A stretch of DNA of 5,870 nucleotides from an uncultured Oxalobacteraceae bacterium (lineage in GTDB: Bacteria; Pseudomonadota; Gammaproteobacteria; Burkholderiales; Burkholderiaceae), in assembly GCA_946479705.1 (NCBI GenBank), contig CAMLHI010000142.1, positions 1-5,870 of the forward strand. The letters run 5' to 3'. A program made the position numbers and the translations under genes. Under the pieces are notes generated by a model. That model did no database searches, had not been told where the DNA came from, and worked only from the letters and a program-made list of their open reading frames with translations. The number at the start of each line of letters is the position of its first letter. Position 1 is the first letter of the stretch. This document shows, piece after piece, positions 1 to 5,870 of the stretch.

Positions 1-11
1 GCCCCTACGAC

Positions 12-2621
12 ATGAAATCATCCGAAATTCGCGACAAATTCCTCAAGTTCTTCGAATCCAAGGGCCACACGATTGTCCGCTCCAGCCCGCTGGTACCGGG
101 CAACGATCCGACCATGTTGCTGACCAATAGCGGCATGGTGCAGTTCAAGGACGTGTTCATCGGCACCGACACGCGCCCGTACTCGCGCGCGACCTCCGTG
201 CAGCGCTGCGTGCGCGCCGGCGGCAAGCATAACGACCTGGAAAACGTCGGCTACACCGCGCGTCACCACACCTTCTTCGAAATGCTGGGCAACTTCAGCT
301 TCGGCGATTACTTTAAGCGCGACGCCATCAACTATGCCTGGGAACTGCTGACCAAGGTCTACGGTTTGCCGGCCGAGAAGCTGACCGTCACCGTCTACCA
401 CGAGGACGACGAAGCCTACGACATCTGGGCCAAGGAAATCGGCGTGCCCGTCGAGCGCATCATCCGCATCGGCGACAACAAGGGCGCGCGCTACGCCTCC
501 GACAATTTCTGGCAGATGGCCGACACCGGTCCCTGCGGCCCCTGCACCGAGATTTTCTATGACCACGGCGCCGACATCCCCGGCGGCCCTCCCGGCTCGC
601 CCGACGAAGACGGCGACCGCTTCATCGAAATCTGGAACCTGGTGTTCATGCAGTTCAACCGCGACGAAGCCGGCGTGATGCACAAGCTGCCCAAGCCCTG
701 CGTCGATACCGGCATGGGCATGGAGCGCCTGGCCGCGGTGCTGCAGCACGTGCATTCGAACTATGAAATCGACCTGTTCCAGAACCTGATCCGCGCCGCC
801 GCGCGCGAGACCGGCGCCACCGACCTGGAAAGCAAGTCGCTGCGCGTGATCGCCGACCACATCCGCGCCGCCGCCTTCCTGATCGTCGACGGCATCATCC
901 CCGGCAGCGAAGGCCATGGCTACGTGCTGCGCCGCATCATCCGCCGCGCGCTGCGCCACGGCCACAAGCTGGGCCAGACCAAGCCTTTCTTCTATAAGCT
1001 GGTGGCCGACCTGGCCGGCGAGATGGGCACGGCCTATCCCGAGCTGAACGAAGCCAAGGACCGCGTGGCCCAGGTGCTCAAGACCGAGGAAGAGCGCTTC
1101 GGCGAAACGCTGGAACACGGCATGAAGATCCTCGAAGCGCAGCTGGCCAAGGACAGCAAGAAGCTCGACGGCGCCACCGCCTTCACCCTGTACGACACCT
1201 ACGGCTTCCCGCTCGACCTGACCGCCGACATTTGCCGCGAGCGCGGCGTGACCCTGGACGAAGCCGGCTTCGACGCCGCGATGGAAGAGCAGAAGAAGAC
1301 CGCGCGCGCGGCCGGCAAGTTCAAGATGGCCGCCAAGGTCGAGTACAGCGGCGAGAAGAACAAGTTCGTCGGCTACGATCAGCTGGTGCATGGCAGCGCC
1401 GTCGTGGCGCTCTACGCCGACGGCGCGGCGGTGCAGGAATTGAAAGCCGGCCAGGCCGGCATCGTGGTGCTCGACAGCACCCCGTTCTACGCCGAGTCGG
1501 GCGGCCAGGTCGGCGACCAGGGCCTGATCAAGGGCGCCGGCGGCCAGTTCGAGGTCGAAGACACGCTCAAGATCCAGGCCGACGTGTACGGCCACCATGG
1601 CGTGCTGCAAAGCGGCTCGCTGAAGGTGGGCGAGCGTGTCGACGCCCAGGTCGACGAGAGCAAGCGCGCGCGCACCATCCGCAACCACTCGGCCACGCAC
1701 CTGATGCACAAGGCGCTGCGCGAGGTACTGGGCGGCCACGTGGCGCAAAAGGGTTCGCTGGTCGATCCGGACAAGACCCGTTTCGACTTCAGCCACAATG
1801 CCCCGCTGACGGCCGAGGAAATCGCCAGGGTCGAAACCATCGTCAACCGCGAGATCCTGGAAAACCACGCCACCAAAGCCCGGCACATGAGCTTCGATGA
1901 CGCCGTCAAGCACGGCGCCATGGCGCTGTTCGGCGAGAAGTACGGCGACGAAGTGCGCGTGCTCGATATCGGTTCGTCCAAGGAACTGTGCGGCGGCGTG
2001 CACGTGAACCGCACCGGCGACATCGGCCTGTTCAAGATCATTGGCGAAGGCGGCGTCGCGGCCGGCATCCGCCGCGTCGAAGCCGTCACCGGCGAAGGCG
2101 CGCTGGCGCTGGTGCAGGCTATGAACCGCCGCCTGCAGGAAGCTGCCGGCGCGCTCAAGACCAGCCCGGACGAACTGGGCGCGCGTATCGCCCAGGTGCA
2201 GGACCAGGTCAAGTCGCTGGAGAAGGAACTGGCCGCGCTGAAGTCGAAACTGGCGGCAGGGCAGGGCGACGAACTGGCCACCCAAGCCGTCGACGTCAAG
2301 GGCATCAAGGTGCTGGCCGCGACCCTGGACGGGGCCGACGTCACCGCCCTGCGCGAGACCATGGATAAGCTCAAGGACAAGCTCAAGACCGCCGCCATCG
2401 TGCTGGCCAGCGTCAACGACGGCAAGGTCAGCCTGATCGCCGGCGTGACCGCCGACGCCACCGCCAAGGTCAAGGCCGGCGAACTGGTCAACTTCGTGGC
2501 CCAGAAAGTCGGCGGCAAGGGCGGCGGCCGCCCCGACATGGCCCAGGCCGGCGGCACCGATCCGAGCGGCCTGCCGGCGGCCCTGGCCGGCGTGGCCGAC
2601 TGGGTAGGCCAGCGCGCGTAA
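12..2621 (+). CDS. alaS: Alanyl-tRNA synthetase (AlaRS), complete
   Basis: Cytoplasmic class II synthetase that charges tRNA-Ala with alanine and hydrolyses mischarged Ser- and Gly-tRNA-Ala. The protein has 869 residues, close to the roughly 876 of the E. coli enzyme, and is complete. Visible in order: class II motif 2 ([13 protein letters not shown], 65-77), the [17 protein letters not shown] block (85-101), motif 3 (GMGMER, 234-239), the tRNA-recognition region with YDTYGFP (394-400), the FYAESGGQ block (492-499), the editing-site metal ligands HSATH (H559, H563) and CGGVH (C660, H664), a predicted coiled coil (about 722-750), and the C-terminal glycine-rich [14 protein letters not shown] motif (835-848) of the DHHA1 domain. 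The first ATG gives the expected N-terminus ([10 protein letters not shown]). Only 11 bases precede it, with no clear Shine-Dalgarno, so the promoter and upstream neighbour are unseen. Two oddities are the SEGHGY segment at 299-304, where NEGRGY-like sequence is usual, and CGGVH in place of CGGTH. Confidence 0.98.
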   Translation: MKSSEIRDKFLKFFESKGHTIVRSSPLVPGNDPTMLLTNSGMVQFKDVFIGTDTRPYSRATSVQRCVRAGGKHNDLENVGYTARHHTFFEMLGNFSFGDYFKRDAINYAWELLTKVYGLPAEKLTVTVYHEDDEAYDIWAKEIGVPVERIIRIGDNKGARYASDNFWQMADTGPCGPCTEIFYDHGADIPGGPPGSPDEDGDRFIEIWNLVFMQFNRDEAGVMHKLPKPCVDTGMGMERLAAVLQHVHSNYEIDLFQNLIRAAARETGATDLESKSLRVIADHIRAAAFLIVDGIIPGSEGHGYVLRRIIRRALRHGHKLGQTKPFFYKLVADLAGEMGTAYPELNEAKDRVAQVLKTEEERFGETLEHGMKILEAQLAKDSKKLDGATAFTLYDTYGFPLDLTADICRERGVTLDEAGFDAAMEEQKKTARAAGKFKMAAKVEYSGEKNKFVGYDQLVHGSAVVALYADGAAVQELKAGQAGIVVLDSTPFYAESGGQVGDQGLIKGAGGQFEVEDTLKIQADVYGHHGVLQSGSLKVGERVDAQVDESKRARTIRNHSATHLMHKALREVLGGHVAQKGSLVDPDKTRFDFSHNAPLTAEEIARVETIVNREILENHATKARHMSFDDAVKHGAMALFGEKYGDEVRVLDIGSSKELCGGVHVNRTGDIGLFKIIGEGGVAAGIRRVEAVTGEGALALVQAMNRRLQEAAGALKTSPDELGARIAQVQDQVKSLEKELAALKSKLAAGQGDELATQAVDVKGIKVLAATLDGADVTALRETMDKLKDKLKTAAIVLASVNDGKVSLIAGVTADATAKVKAGELVNFVAQKVGGKGGGRPDMAQAGGTDPSGLPAALAGVADWVGQRA

Positions 2622-2659
2622 GGTCCCGGTAAGGGCAGTTTCCTACGCTGGATATCGAA

Positions 2660-2700
2660 TGGTTCTACCATCCCCGCAGCCTGCGGGAATGGTAGAACCA
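2660..2700. repeat. Near-perfect 20-bp inverted repeat after alaS (possible terminator or REP-like palindrome)
   Basis: The left arm 2660-2679 and right arm 2681-2700 pair at 19 of 20 positions around a single central base. The one mismatch is C2672 opposite A2688. As RNA it would fold into a long hairpin with about five bases unpaired at the tip. It begins 38 bases after the alaS stop, a reasonable place for a 3' end, but no T-run follows (AGCTGGCGCG), so it is not a canonical intrinsic terminator. It could instead stabilise the 3' end of the mRNA, act as a bidirectional transcription block, or be one copy of a dispersed palindromic element. Each arm starts or ends with a smaller ATGGT-NNN-ACCA palindrome. 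The structure is certain; the function is not. Confidence 0.85.
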
Positions 2701-2812
2701 AGCTGGCGCGGCCGGTGAAACCATTCCAATTCTCACCAACTATCACCAAACGGTTGCAAAAGGTACATGTTCGTTGTGGCGTTGCAACGAAAAAAGTAAA
2801 TATTTGTGCGGT

Positions 2813-2841
2813 GCGTCAAAGTCTGCTATTTGGAGTATATT
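2813..2841 (+). promoter_or_regulatory. Candidate promoter for the TusA-family gene
   Basis: TATATT at 2836-2841 matches the sigma-70 -10 consensus at five of six positions. With a 17-base spacer the -35 would be GCGTCA (2813-2818), a poor match (three of six). It lies in an AT-rich stretch of an otherwise GC-rich window, about 40 bases before the start codon, so transcription would begin near 2848. Some promoter is needed if the 2660-2700 hairpin ends the alaS transcript, but the exact boxes are a weak call. Confidence 0.35.
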
Positions 2842-2881
2842 TGAGTTGTGACTACGTACTACCAACCAGACTGAGCAAGCG

Positions 2882-3139
2882 ATGAGCGACACGACTTTCG
2901 TAACCGAGATCATGGAATACCAAAAGGAACTCGACGCCCGCGGCCTGAACTGCCCGCTGCCTATCCTGAAAGCCAAGAAGGCATTGGCCGAGATGGCCAC
3001 CGGCGAGGTCTTGCGCATCGTGGCGACCGATTCCGGTTCCGTGCGCGACTTCCAGGCCTTCGCCAAGCAGACCGGCAATGCTCTCTTGTCACACTCGCAC
3101 AATGGCTTCGAATTCACGTTTTTGATGCGCCGCAAATAA
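2882..3139 (+). CDS. tusA: TusA/SirA-family sulfurtransferase-like protein
   Basis: Small soluble protein of 85 residues. It has the family hallmark LDARGLNCPLPILKAKKAL, with the CPxP motif at C24-P27; the cysteine is the persulfide-carrying residue in characterised family members. The usual TusA fold length (75-80 residues) is met and the C-terminus (FEFTFLMRRK) matches the family's last strand. Members relay sulfur for tRNA 2-thiouridine, molybdenum cofactor or other thiolation pathways; which applies here cannot be read from the sequence, so the symbol denotes family, not proven orthology. The ATG at 2882 has a weak GAG (2873-2875) six bases upstream. The in-frame ATG at 2912 would give 75 residues starting MEYQKELDARG, which fits family length as well but has GAG only three bases away. 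A likely terminator follows at 3196, making this probably a single-gene transcript. Confidence 0.9.
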   Translation: MSDTTFVTEIMEYQKELDARGLNCPLPILKAKKALAEMATGEVLRIVATDSGSVRDFQAFAKQTGNALLSHSHNGFEFTFLMRRK

Positions 3140-3195
3140 GATTTTGCGACGGGTTTCCAGTTGGCATCCCCTCAATTCTCACTACCATTCCGACC

Positions 3196-3218
3196 AGCCC
3201 CGTGAGGGGCTTTGTTCT
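3196..3218 (+). terminator. Likely intrinsic terminator after the TusA-family gene
   Basis: AGCCCC (3196-3201) pairs perfectly with GGGGCT (3206-3211) around a GTGA tetraloop of the stable GNRA type, followed by TTGTTCT. A 6-bp GC-rich stem with a T-rich tail, 56 bases after the stop codon and before the etfB promoter, is a plausible Rho-independent terminator. The T-tract is interrupted by a G, so efficiency may be moderate. Confidence 0.7.
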
Positions 3219-3229
3219 GGCAGAAAATC

Positions 3230-3241
3230 GCACGATCGTGC
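3230..3241. promoter_or_regulatory. Perfect 12-base palindrome upstream of the etfB promoter, candidate operator
   Basis: GCACGATCGTGC is its own reverse complement. It ends seven bases before the putative -35 box, centred about 49 bases before the inferred transcription start. Dyads with a CGATCG or CGGTCG-like core are typical of TetR-family sites, and fatty-acid oxidation genes in betaproteobacteria are commonly under TetR- or MerR-type control. The regulator here is inference only; no regulator gene lies in the window. Confidence 0.45.
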
Positions 3242-3248
3242 TTTAATT

Positions 3249-3277
3249 TAGTCATGAAATGGTTTTTCTCTTATAAT
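3249..3277 (+). promoter_or_regulatory. Sigma-70 promoter of the etfBA operon
   Basis: The -10 box TATAAT (3272-3277) is a perfect consensus match. With an ideal 17-base spacer the -35 is TAGTCA (3249-3254), four of six to TTGACA. The region is AT-rich. The inferred start is near 3284, leaving a leader of about 44 bases to the etfB ATG. Confidence 0.75.
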
Positions 3278-3327
3278 CTAGGCCACTTTAGGCACACCTT
3301 ACCTCATTCATTTTCCAAAGGCACACT

Positions 3328-4077
3328 ATGAAAGTCCTGGTTCCCGTCAAGCGCGTCGTCGACTACAACGTCAAGGTCCGCGTCAAGTCCGACGGCAGCG
3401 GCGTCGATATCGCCAATGTCAAAATGTCGATGAATCCTTTCGACGAGATCGCGCTGGAAGAAGCCATGCGCCTCAAGGAAGCCGGCAAGGTGACGGAAGT
3501 GGTGGCGATCTCGTGCGGCGTGACCCAGTGCCAGGAAACCCTGCGTACCGGCATGGCGATCGGCGCCGACCGCGCCATCCTGGTGGAAACCGGCGTGGAC
3601 CTGGAACCGCTGGCCGTGGCCAAGCTGCTCAAGGCGCTGGCCGACAAGGAACAGCCTCAGCTGATCATCCTGGGCAAGCAAGCCATCGACGACGATTCCA
3701 ACCAGACCGGCCAGATGCTGGCGGCCCTGCTGGGCTGGCCGCAGGCGACCTTCGCCTCGAAAGTGGTGCTGGAAGAGGGCAAGGTGACGGTCACCCGCGA
3801 AGTCGACGGCGGCCTGGAAACCCTGGCCTTGAACCTGCCGGCCATCGTCACCACCGACCTGCGCCTGAACGAGCCGCGCTACGTCACGCTGCCGAACATC
3901 ATGAAGGCCAAGAAAAAGCCGCTCGAAGTCGTCAAGCCGGAAGACCTCGGCGTGGACGTCACCCCGCGCCTGAAGACGCTCAAGGTGGTCGAGCCGGCCA
4001 AGCGCACCGCCGGCATTATCGTGCCCGACGCCGCCGCCCTGGTGGCCAAGCTGCGCACCGAAGCCAAAGTTATCTGA
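3328..4077 (+). CDS. etfB: Electron transfer flavoprotein, beta subunit
   Basis: Small subunit of the soluble ETF heterodimer. It binds AMP structurally and carries the loop that docks on acyl-CoA dehydrogenases. At 249 residues it has the normal length. Recognisable features are the N-terminal [18 protein letters not shown], the GADRAIL segment in the nucleotide-binding alpha/beta core, the ETF-beta family signature ([12 protein letters not shown] through LPAIVTT, 155-176), and the recognition loop [11 protein letters not shown] (188-198), whose counterpart in the human protein holds the conserved dehydrogenase-anchoring leucine. AAAGG (3317-3321) lies six bases before the ATG and supports this start. 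It is first in an operon with etfA, which begins 46 bases downstream, in the usual beta-then-alpha order. Nothing is missing or odd. Confidence 0.98.
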   Translation: MKVLVPVKRVVDYNVKVRVKSDGSGVDIANVKMSMNPFDEIALEEAMRLKEAGKVTEVVAISCGVTQCQETLRTGMAIGADRAILVETGVDLEPLAVAKLLKALADKEQPQLIILGKQAIDDDSNQTGQMLAALLGWPQATFASKVVLEEGKVTVTREVDGGLETLALNLPAIVTTDLRLNEPRYVTLPNIMKAKKKPLEVVKPEDLGVDVTPRLKTLKVVEPAKRTAGIIVPDAAALVAKLRTEAKVI

Positions 4078-4123
4078 TCGCGGCCGCGCCGTCCTAACCC
4101 GTCAAAAAATACAGGAACACACC

Positions 4124-5056
4124 ATGGTCGCATTAGTCATCGCTGAACACGACAACGCCTCCCTCAAGGGAAGCACCCACCACACCGTGACCGCGGCCGC
4201 CCAGTGCGGCGGCGAGGTGCACGTGCTGGTGGCCGGCAGCGGCTGCGCCGCCGCCGCCGCCCAGGCCGCGCAGATCGCCGGCGTCGCCAAGGTGCTGGTG
4301 GCAGACGCCGCCCACCTGGCCGACGGCCTGGCCGAGAACGTCGCCGAACAGATCCTGGCGCTGGCCTCGTCCTACTCGCACATCCTGGCCCCGGCCACCG
4401 CCTTCGGCAAGAACGTGCTGCCGCGCGTGGCCGCCAAGCTGGACGTGGCGCAGATTTCCGAAATCACCAAGGTCGACGCGCCCGACACCTTCGAGCGCCC
4501 GATCTACGCCGGTAACGCCATCGCCACCGTGCAGTCGGCGGACAAGGTCAAGGTCATCACCGTGCGCAGCACCGGCTTTGACGCCGCCGCCGCCACCGGC
4601 GGCAGCGCCACCGTGGCCAACGTGACCGCGGTCGGCGACGTCGGCAAGTCGGCCTTCGTGGGCCGCGAACTGGCCAAGTCGGACCGTCCGGAACTGACCG
4701 CCGCCAAGATCATCGTCTCCGGTGGCCGCGGCATGGGTTCGGGTGAGAACTTCAAGCTGCTCGAACCGCTGGCCGACAAGCTCAATGCCGCCATGGGCGC
4801 CTCGCGCGCCGCCGTCGATGCCGGCTTCGTGCCGAACGACTGGCAGGTCGGCCAGACCGGCAAGATCGTCGCGCCCTCGCTGTACATCGCGGTCGGCATC
4901 TCGGGCGCCATCCAGCACCTGGCCGGCATGAAGGATTCCAAGACCATCGTGGCCATCAACAAGGACCCGGAAGCGCCGATCTTCTCGGTGGCCGACTACG
5001 GCATCGTCGGCGACCTGTTCGAGGTGGTGCCGGAGCTGATCAAAGAACTCGGCTGA
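4124..5056 (+). CDS. etfA: Electron transfer flavoprotein, alpha subunit
   Basis: Large subunit of ETF, binding the redox-active FAD and passing electrons from acyl-CoA dehydrogenases to ETF-ubiquinone oxidoreductase. At 310 residues it has standard bacterial length. The N-terminal half is the alpha/beta domain that packs on EtfB ([14 protein letters not shown] is typical). The C-terminal FAD domain is highly conserved: [12 protein letters not shown] (199-210, with the flavin-contacting R202), [16 protein letters not shown] (236-251), the ETF-alpha signature [13 protein letters not shown] through IVAIN (253-279), and [20 protein letters not shown] just before the C-terminus. AGGA (4113-4116) sits seven bases before the ATG. 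No promoter is evident in the 46-base gap, so it is probably co-transcribed with etfB. It ends before a strong terminator. Confidence 0.98.
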   Translation: MVALVIAEHDNASLKGSTHHTVTAAAQCGGEVHVLVAGSGCAAAAAQAAQIAGVAKVLVADAAHLADGLAENVAEQILALASSYSHILAPATAFGKNVLPRVAAKLDVAQISEITKVDAPDTFERPIYAGNAIATVQSADKVKVITVRSTGFDAAAATGGSATVANVTAVGDVGKSAFVGRELAKSDRPELTAAKIIVSGGRGMGSGENFKLLEPLADKLNAAMGASRAAVDAGFVPNDWQVGQTGKIVAPSLYIAVGISGAIQHLAGMKDSKTIVAINKDPEAPIFSVADYGIVGDLFEVVPELIKELG

Positions 5057-5094
5057 TTCCGCCGCCACCCCAAGCAATCGTCCGCTGCACATGC

Positions 5095-5146
5095 AAGCCA
5101 CGGCTGGCCCGGTACACAATGCCGGGTTAGCCGTGGCTTCTTTTTT
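5095..5146 (+). terminator. Strong intrinsic terminator of etfBA
   Basis: AAGCCACGGCT (5095-5105) pairs perfectly with AGCCGTGGCTT (5129-5139). The stem continues inward through two G-U pairs and CCCGG/CCGGG to a loop near 5114-5120, giving about 18-19 bp in all, followed by C and six T residues (5141-5146). It starts 38 bases after the etfA stop. Stem length and T-run make this the clearest terminator in the window. The T-run ends directly against the GGAG of the next gene. Confidence 0.93.
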
Positions 5147-5150
5147 GGAG
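5147..5150 (+). promoter_or_regulatory. Shine-Dalgarno of the acyl-CoA dehydrogenase, abutting the terminator
   Basis: GGAG lies eight bases before the ATG at 5159 and fixes that start. It is unusual because it follows the terminator T-run with no gap, so transcripts used for this gene must read through the hairpin or begin within it. Confidence 0.85.
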
Positions 5151-5158
5151 ACCCGCCA

Positions 5159-5870
5159 ATGAGCTATACCGCCCCCTTGAAGGACATGCTGTTCGTGATG
5201 AACGAACTGGCCGGCATGTCGAGCATCAACCAGCTGCCCGGCTGCGAGGATGCCACCCCTGATACCGTCGAAGCGGTCCTCGAAGAAAACGCCAAGTTCT
5301 GCGCCGCCGAGATCGCGCCGCTGAACCACCCGAGCGACAAGGAGCCGAGTTTCTGGCACGGCGGCGAGGTCACTACCGCCAAGGGCTTCAAGCAAGCCTT
5401 CCAGCGCTTCGCCGAAGCCGGCTGGCAGGGCGTGCAGCATCCAAGCGAATTCGGCGGCCAGGGCTTGCCCAAGCTGCTGGCCACGCCCTGCATCGAGATG
5501 CTCAACGCGGCCAGCATGTCGTTCGCACTGGTGGCGCTGCTGTCGGACGGCGCCATCGAAGCGCTGCTGACGGCCGGCACCGACGCGCAGAAGGCCACCT
5601 ACCTGGAGCCGCTCATCTCCGGCAAATGGACCGGCACCATGAACCTGACCGAGCCGCAGGCCGGCTCCGACCTGGCCGCGGTGCGTACGCGCGCGGTGCC
5701 GCAGGGCGACGGCAGCTACAAGCTGTTCGGCACCAAGATTTTCATCACCTACGGCGAGCATGACATGGCCGAGAACATCGTTCACCTGGTATTGGCGCGC
5801 ACGCCCGACGCGCCGCCCGGGGTGAAAGGCATCTCGCTGTTCATCGTCCCCAAGTTCCTGGTCGGCGCCG
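5159..5870 (+). CDS. Acyl-CoA dehydrogenase, long form (partial, 3' end outside window)
   Basis: FAD-dependent dehydrogenase that introduces the alpha-beta double bond into an acyl-CoA thioester and gives its electrons to ETF. The frame stays open for 237 codons to the window edge. The N-terminus MSYTAPLKDMLFVMNELAG resembles the short extra N-terminal segment of the roughly 600-residue dehydrogenases, the group that includes DmdC (3-methylmercaptopropionyl-CoA dehydrogenase) and many FadE-like paralogues. The alpha-helical N-domain follows (about 37-157), with GWQGVQHPSEFGGQG inside it. The middle-domain family signature MNLTEPQAGSDLAAV is at 161-175, and GTKIFITYGEHDMAENIVHL comes next, characteristic of this long subgroup. 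The catalytic glutamate and C-terminal domain are beyond the window, so substrate cannot be assigned. Its position after etfBA suggests that ETF is its acceptor. Confidence 0.95.
   Translation, partial: MSYTAPLKDMLFVMNELAGMSSINQLPGCEDATPDTVEAVLEENAKFCAAEIAPLNHPSDKEPSFWHGGEVTTAKGFKQAFQRFAEAGWQGVQHPSEFGGQGLPKLLATPCIEMLNAASMSFALVALLSDGAIEALLTAGTDAQKATYLEPLISGKWTGTMNLTEPQAGSDLAAVRTRAVPQGDGSYKLFGTKIFITYGEHDMAENIVHLVLARTPDAPPGVKGISLFIVPKFLVGA

Noticed and set aside
1232..1900. Overlapping + strand open frames inside alaS (1232-1900, 1988-2368), etfB (3513-4097) and etfA (4204-4515)
   Set aside because: They are alternative-frame, Arg/Gly/Pro-rich translations within conserved genes, with no start signals or domains.
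18..2285. Very long open frame on the - strand (755 codons) opposite alaS, and another at 1487-2749
   Set aside because: These are reverse-strand shadows of a GC-rich gene. The translations are Val/Ala/Gly/His-rich or Ser/Pro-rich without recognisable domains, while the + strand encodes a full AlaRS over the same bases.
2770..2791. Small hairpin TTCGTTG / CAACGAA in the leader upstream of the TusA-family gene
   Set aside because: Seven base pairs with an eight-base loop and no T-tract is within chance for a 260-base gap. It might be an operator, but nothing else supports that.
2743..3135. 130-codon - strand frame opposite the TusA-family gene
   Set aside because: The + strand has a clear CPxP family protein, and the reverse frame has no recognisable motif.
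3290..3326. AGGCACAC repeated at 3290-3297 and 3319-3326 in the etfB leader
   Set aside because: The second copy is simply the Shine-Dalgarno region. A single 8-mer repeat this close is weak evidence for a regulatory element.
4079..4088. CGCGGCCGCG palindrome in the etfB-etfA gap
   Set aside because: A short all-G/C palindrome is expected by composition in this GC-rich sequence; there is no T-run and no sign of termination between two operon partners.
4247..4261. Run of five GCC codons in etfA (Ala42-Ala46)
   Set aside because: It reflects codon preference in an alanine-rich segment and is not a meaningful repeat expansion; the surrounding protein aligns normally with the family.
4133..5785. 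550-codon open frame on the - strand spanning etfA and the dehydrogenase
   Set aside because: It crosses two well-supported + genes and a terminator, shows only low-complexity Gly/His/Val-rich sequence, and is explained by the strong G/C third-position bias.

Overview
The window comes from a high-GC proteobacterial chromosome. Third codon positions are mostly G or C, while the gaps around 2740-2870 and 3220-3320 are AT-richer. The order alaS, TusA-family gene, etfB, etfA, long-form acyl-CoA dehydrogenase, together with the protein sequences, fits a betaproteobacterium of the Burkholderiales. Oxalobacteraceae (Massilia/Duganella/Janthinobacterium-like) is my best guess, but that is inference; no taxonomic marker was searched. 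All five genes lie on the + strand. There is no sign of a mobile element, phage, CRISPR array or RNA gene.

Layout. Positions 12-2621 carry a complete alaS (alanyl-tRNA synthetase). A 260-base gap follows, containing a near-perfect 41-base inverted repeat and an AT-rich leader. Positions 2882-3139 encode a small TusA-family sulfur-carrier protein, ending at a likely intrinsic terminator (3196-3216). A promoter with a perfect TATAAT box (3249-3277) and an upstream 12-base perfect palindrome (3230-3241) precede etfB (3328-4077) and etfA (4124-5056), a two-gene operon for the electron transfer flavoprotein. A very strong hairpin terminator (5095-5146) lies directly against the Shine-Dalgarno sequence of the next gene, an acyl-CoA dehydrogenase that begins at 5159 and runs off the window.

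How the genes work together. EtfA and EtfB form the FAD/AMP heterodimer that accepts electrons from acyl-CoA dehydrogenases and passes them to the quinone pool through ETF-ubiquinone oxidoreductase, which is not in this window. The downstream dehydrogenase is a natural electron donor for this ETF, so the right half is a fatty-acid or acyl-CoA oxidation module. alaS (translation) and the TusA-like gene (sulfur transfer) are neighbours with no obvious functional tie to it.

I do not see an undescribed multi-gene system. The points most worth a second look are subtle: substitutions in AlaRS at positions normally used for G3:U70 recognition and in the editing-site CGGTH motif, the unusual palindrome after alaS, the possible operator before etfBA, and the terminator/Shine-Dalgarno junction before the dehydrogenase.
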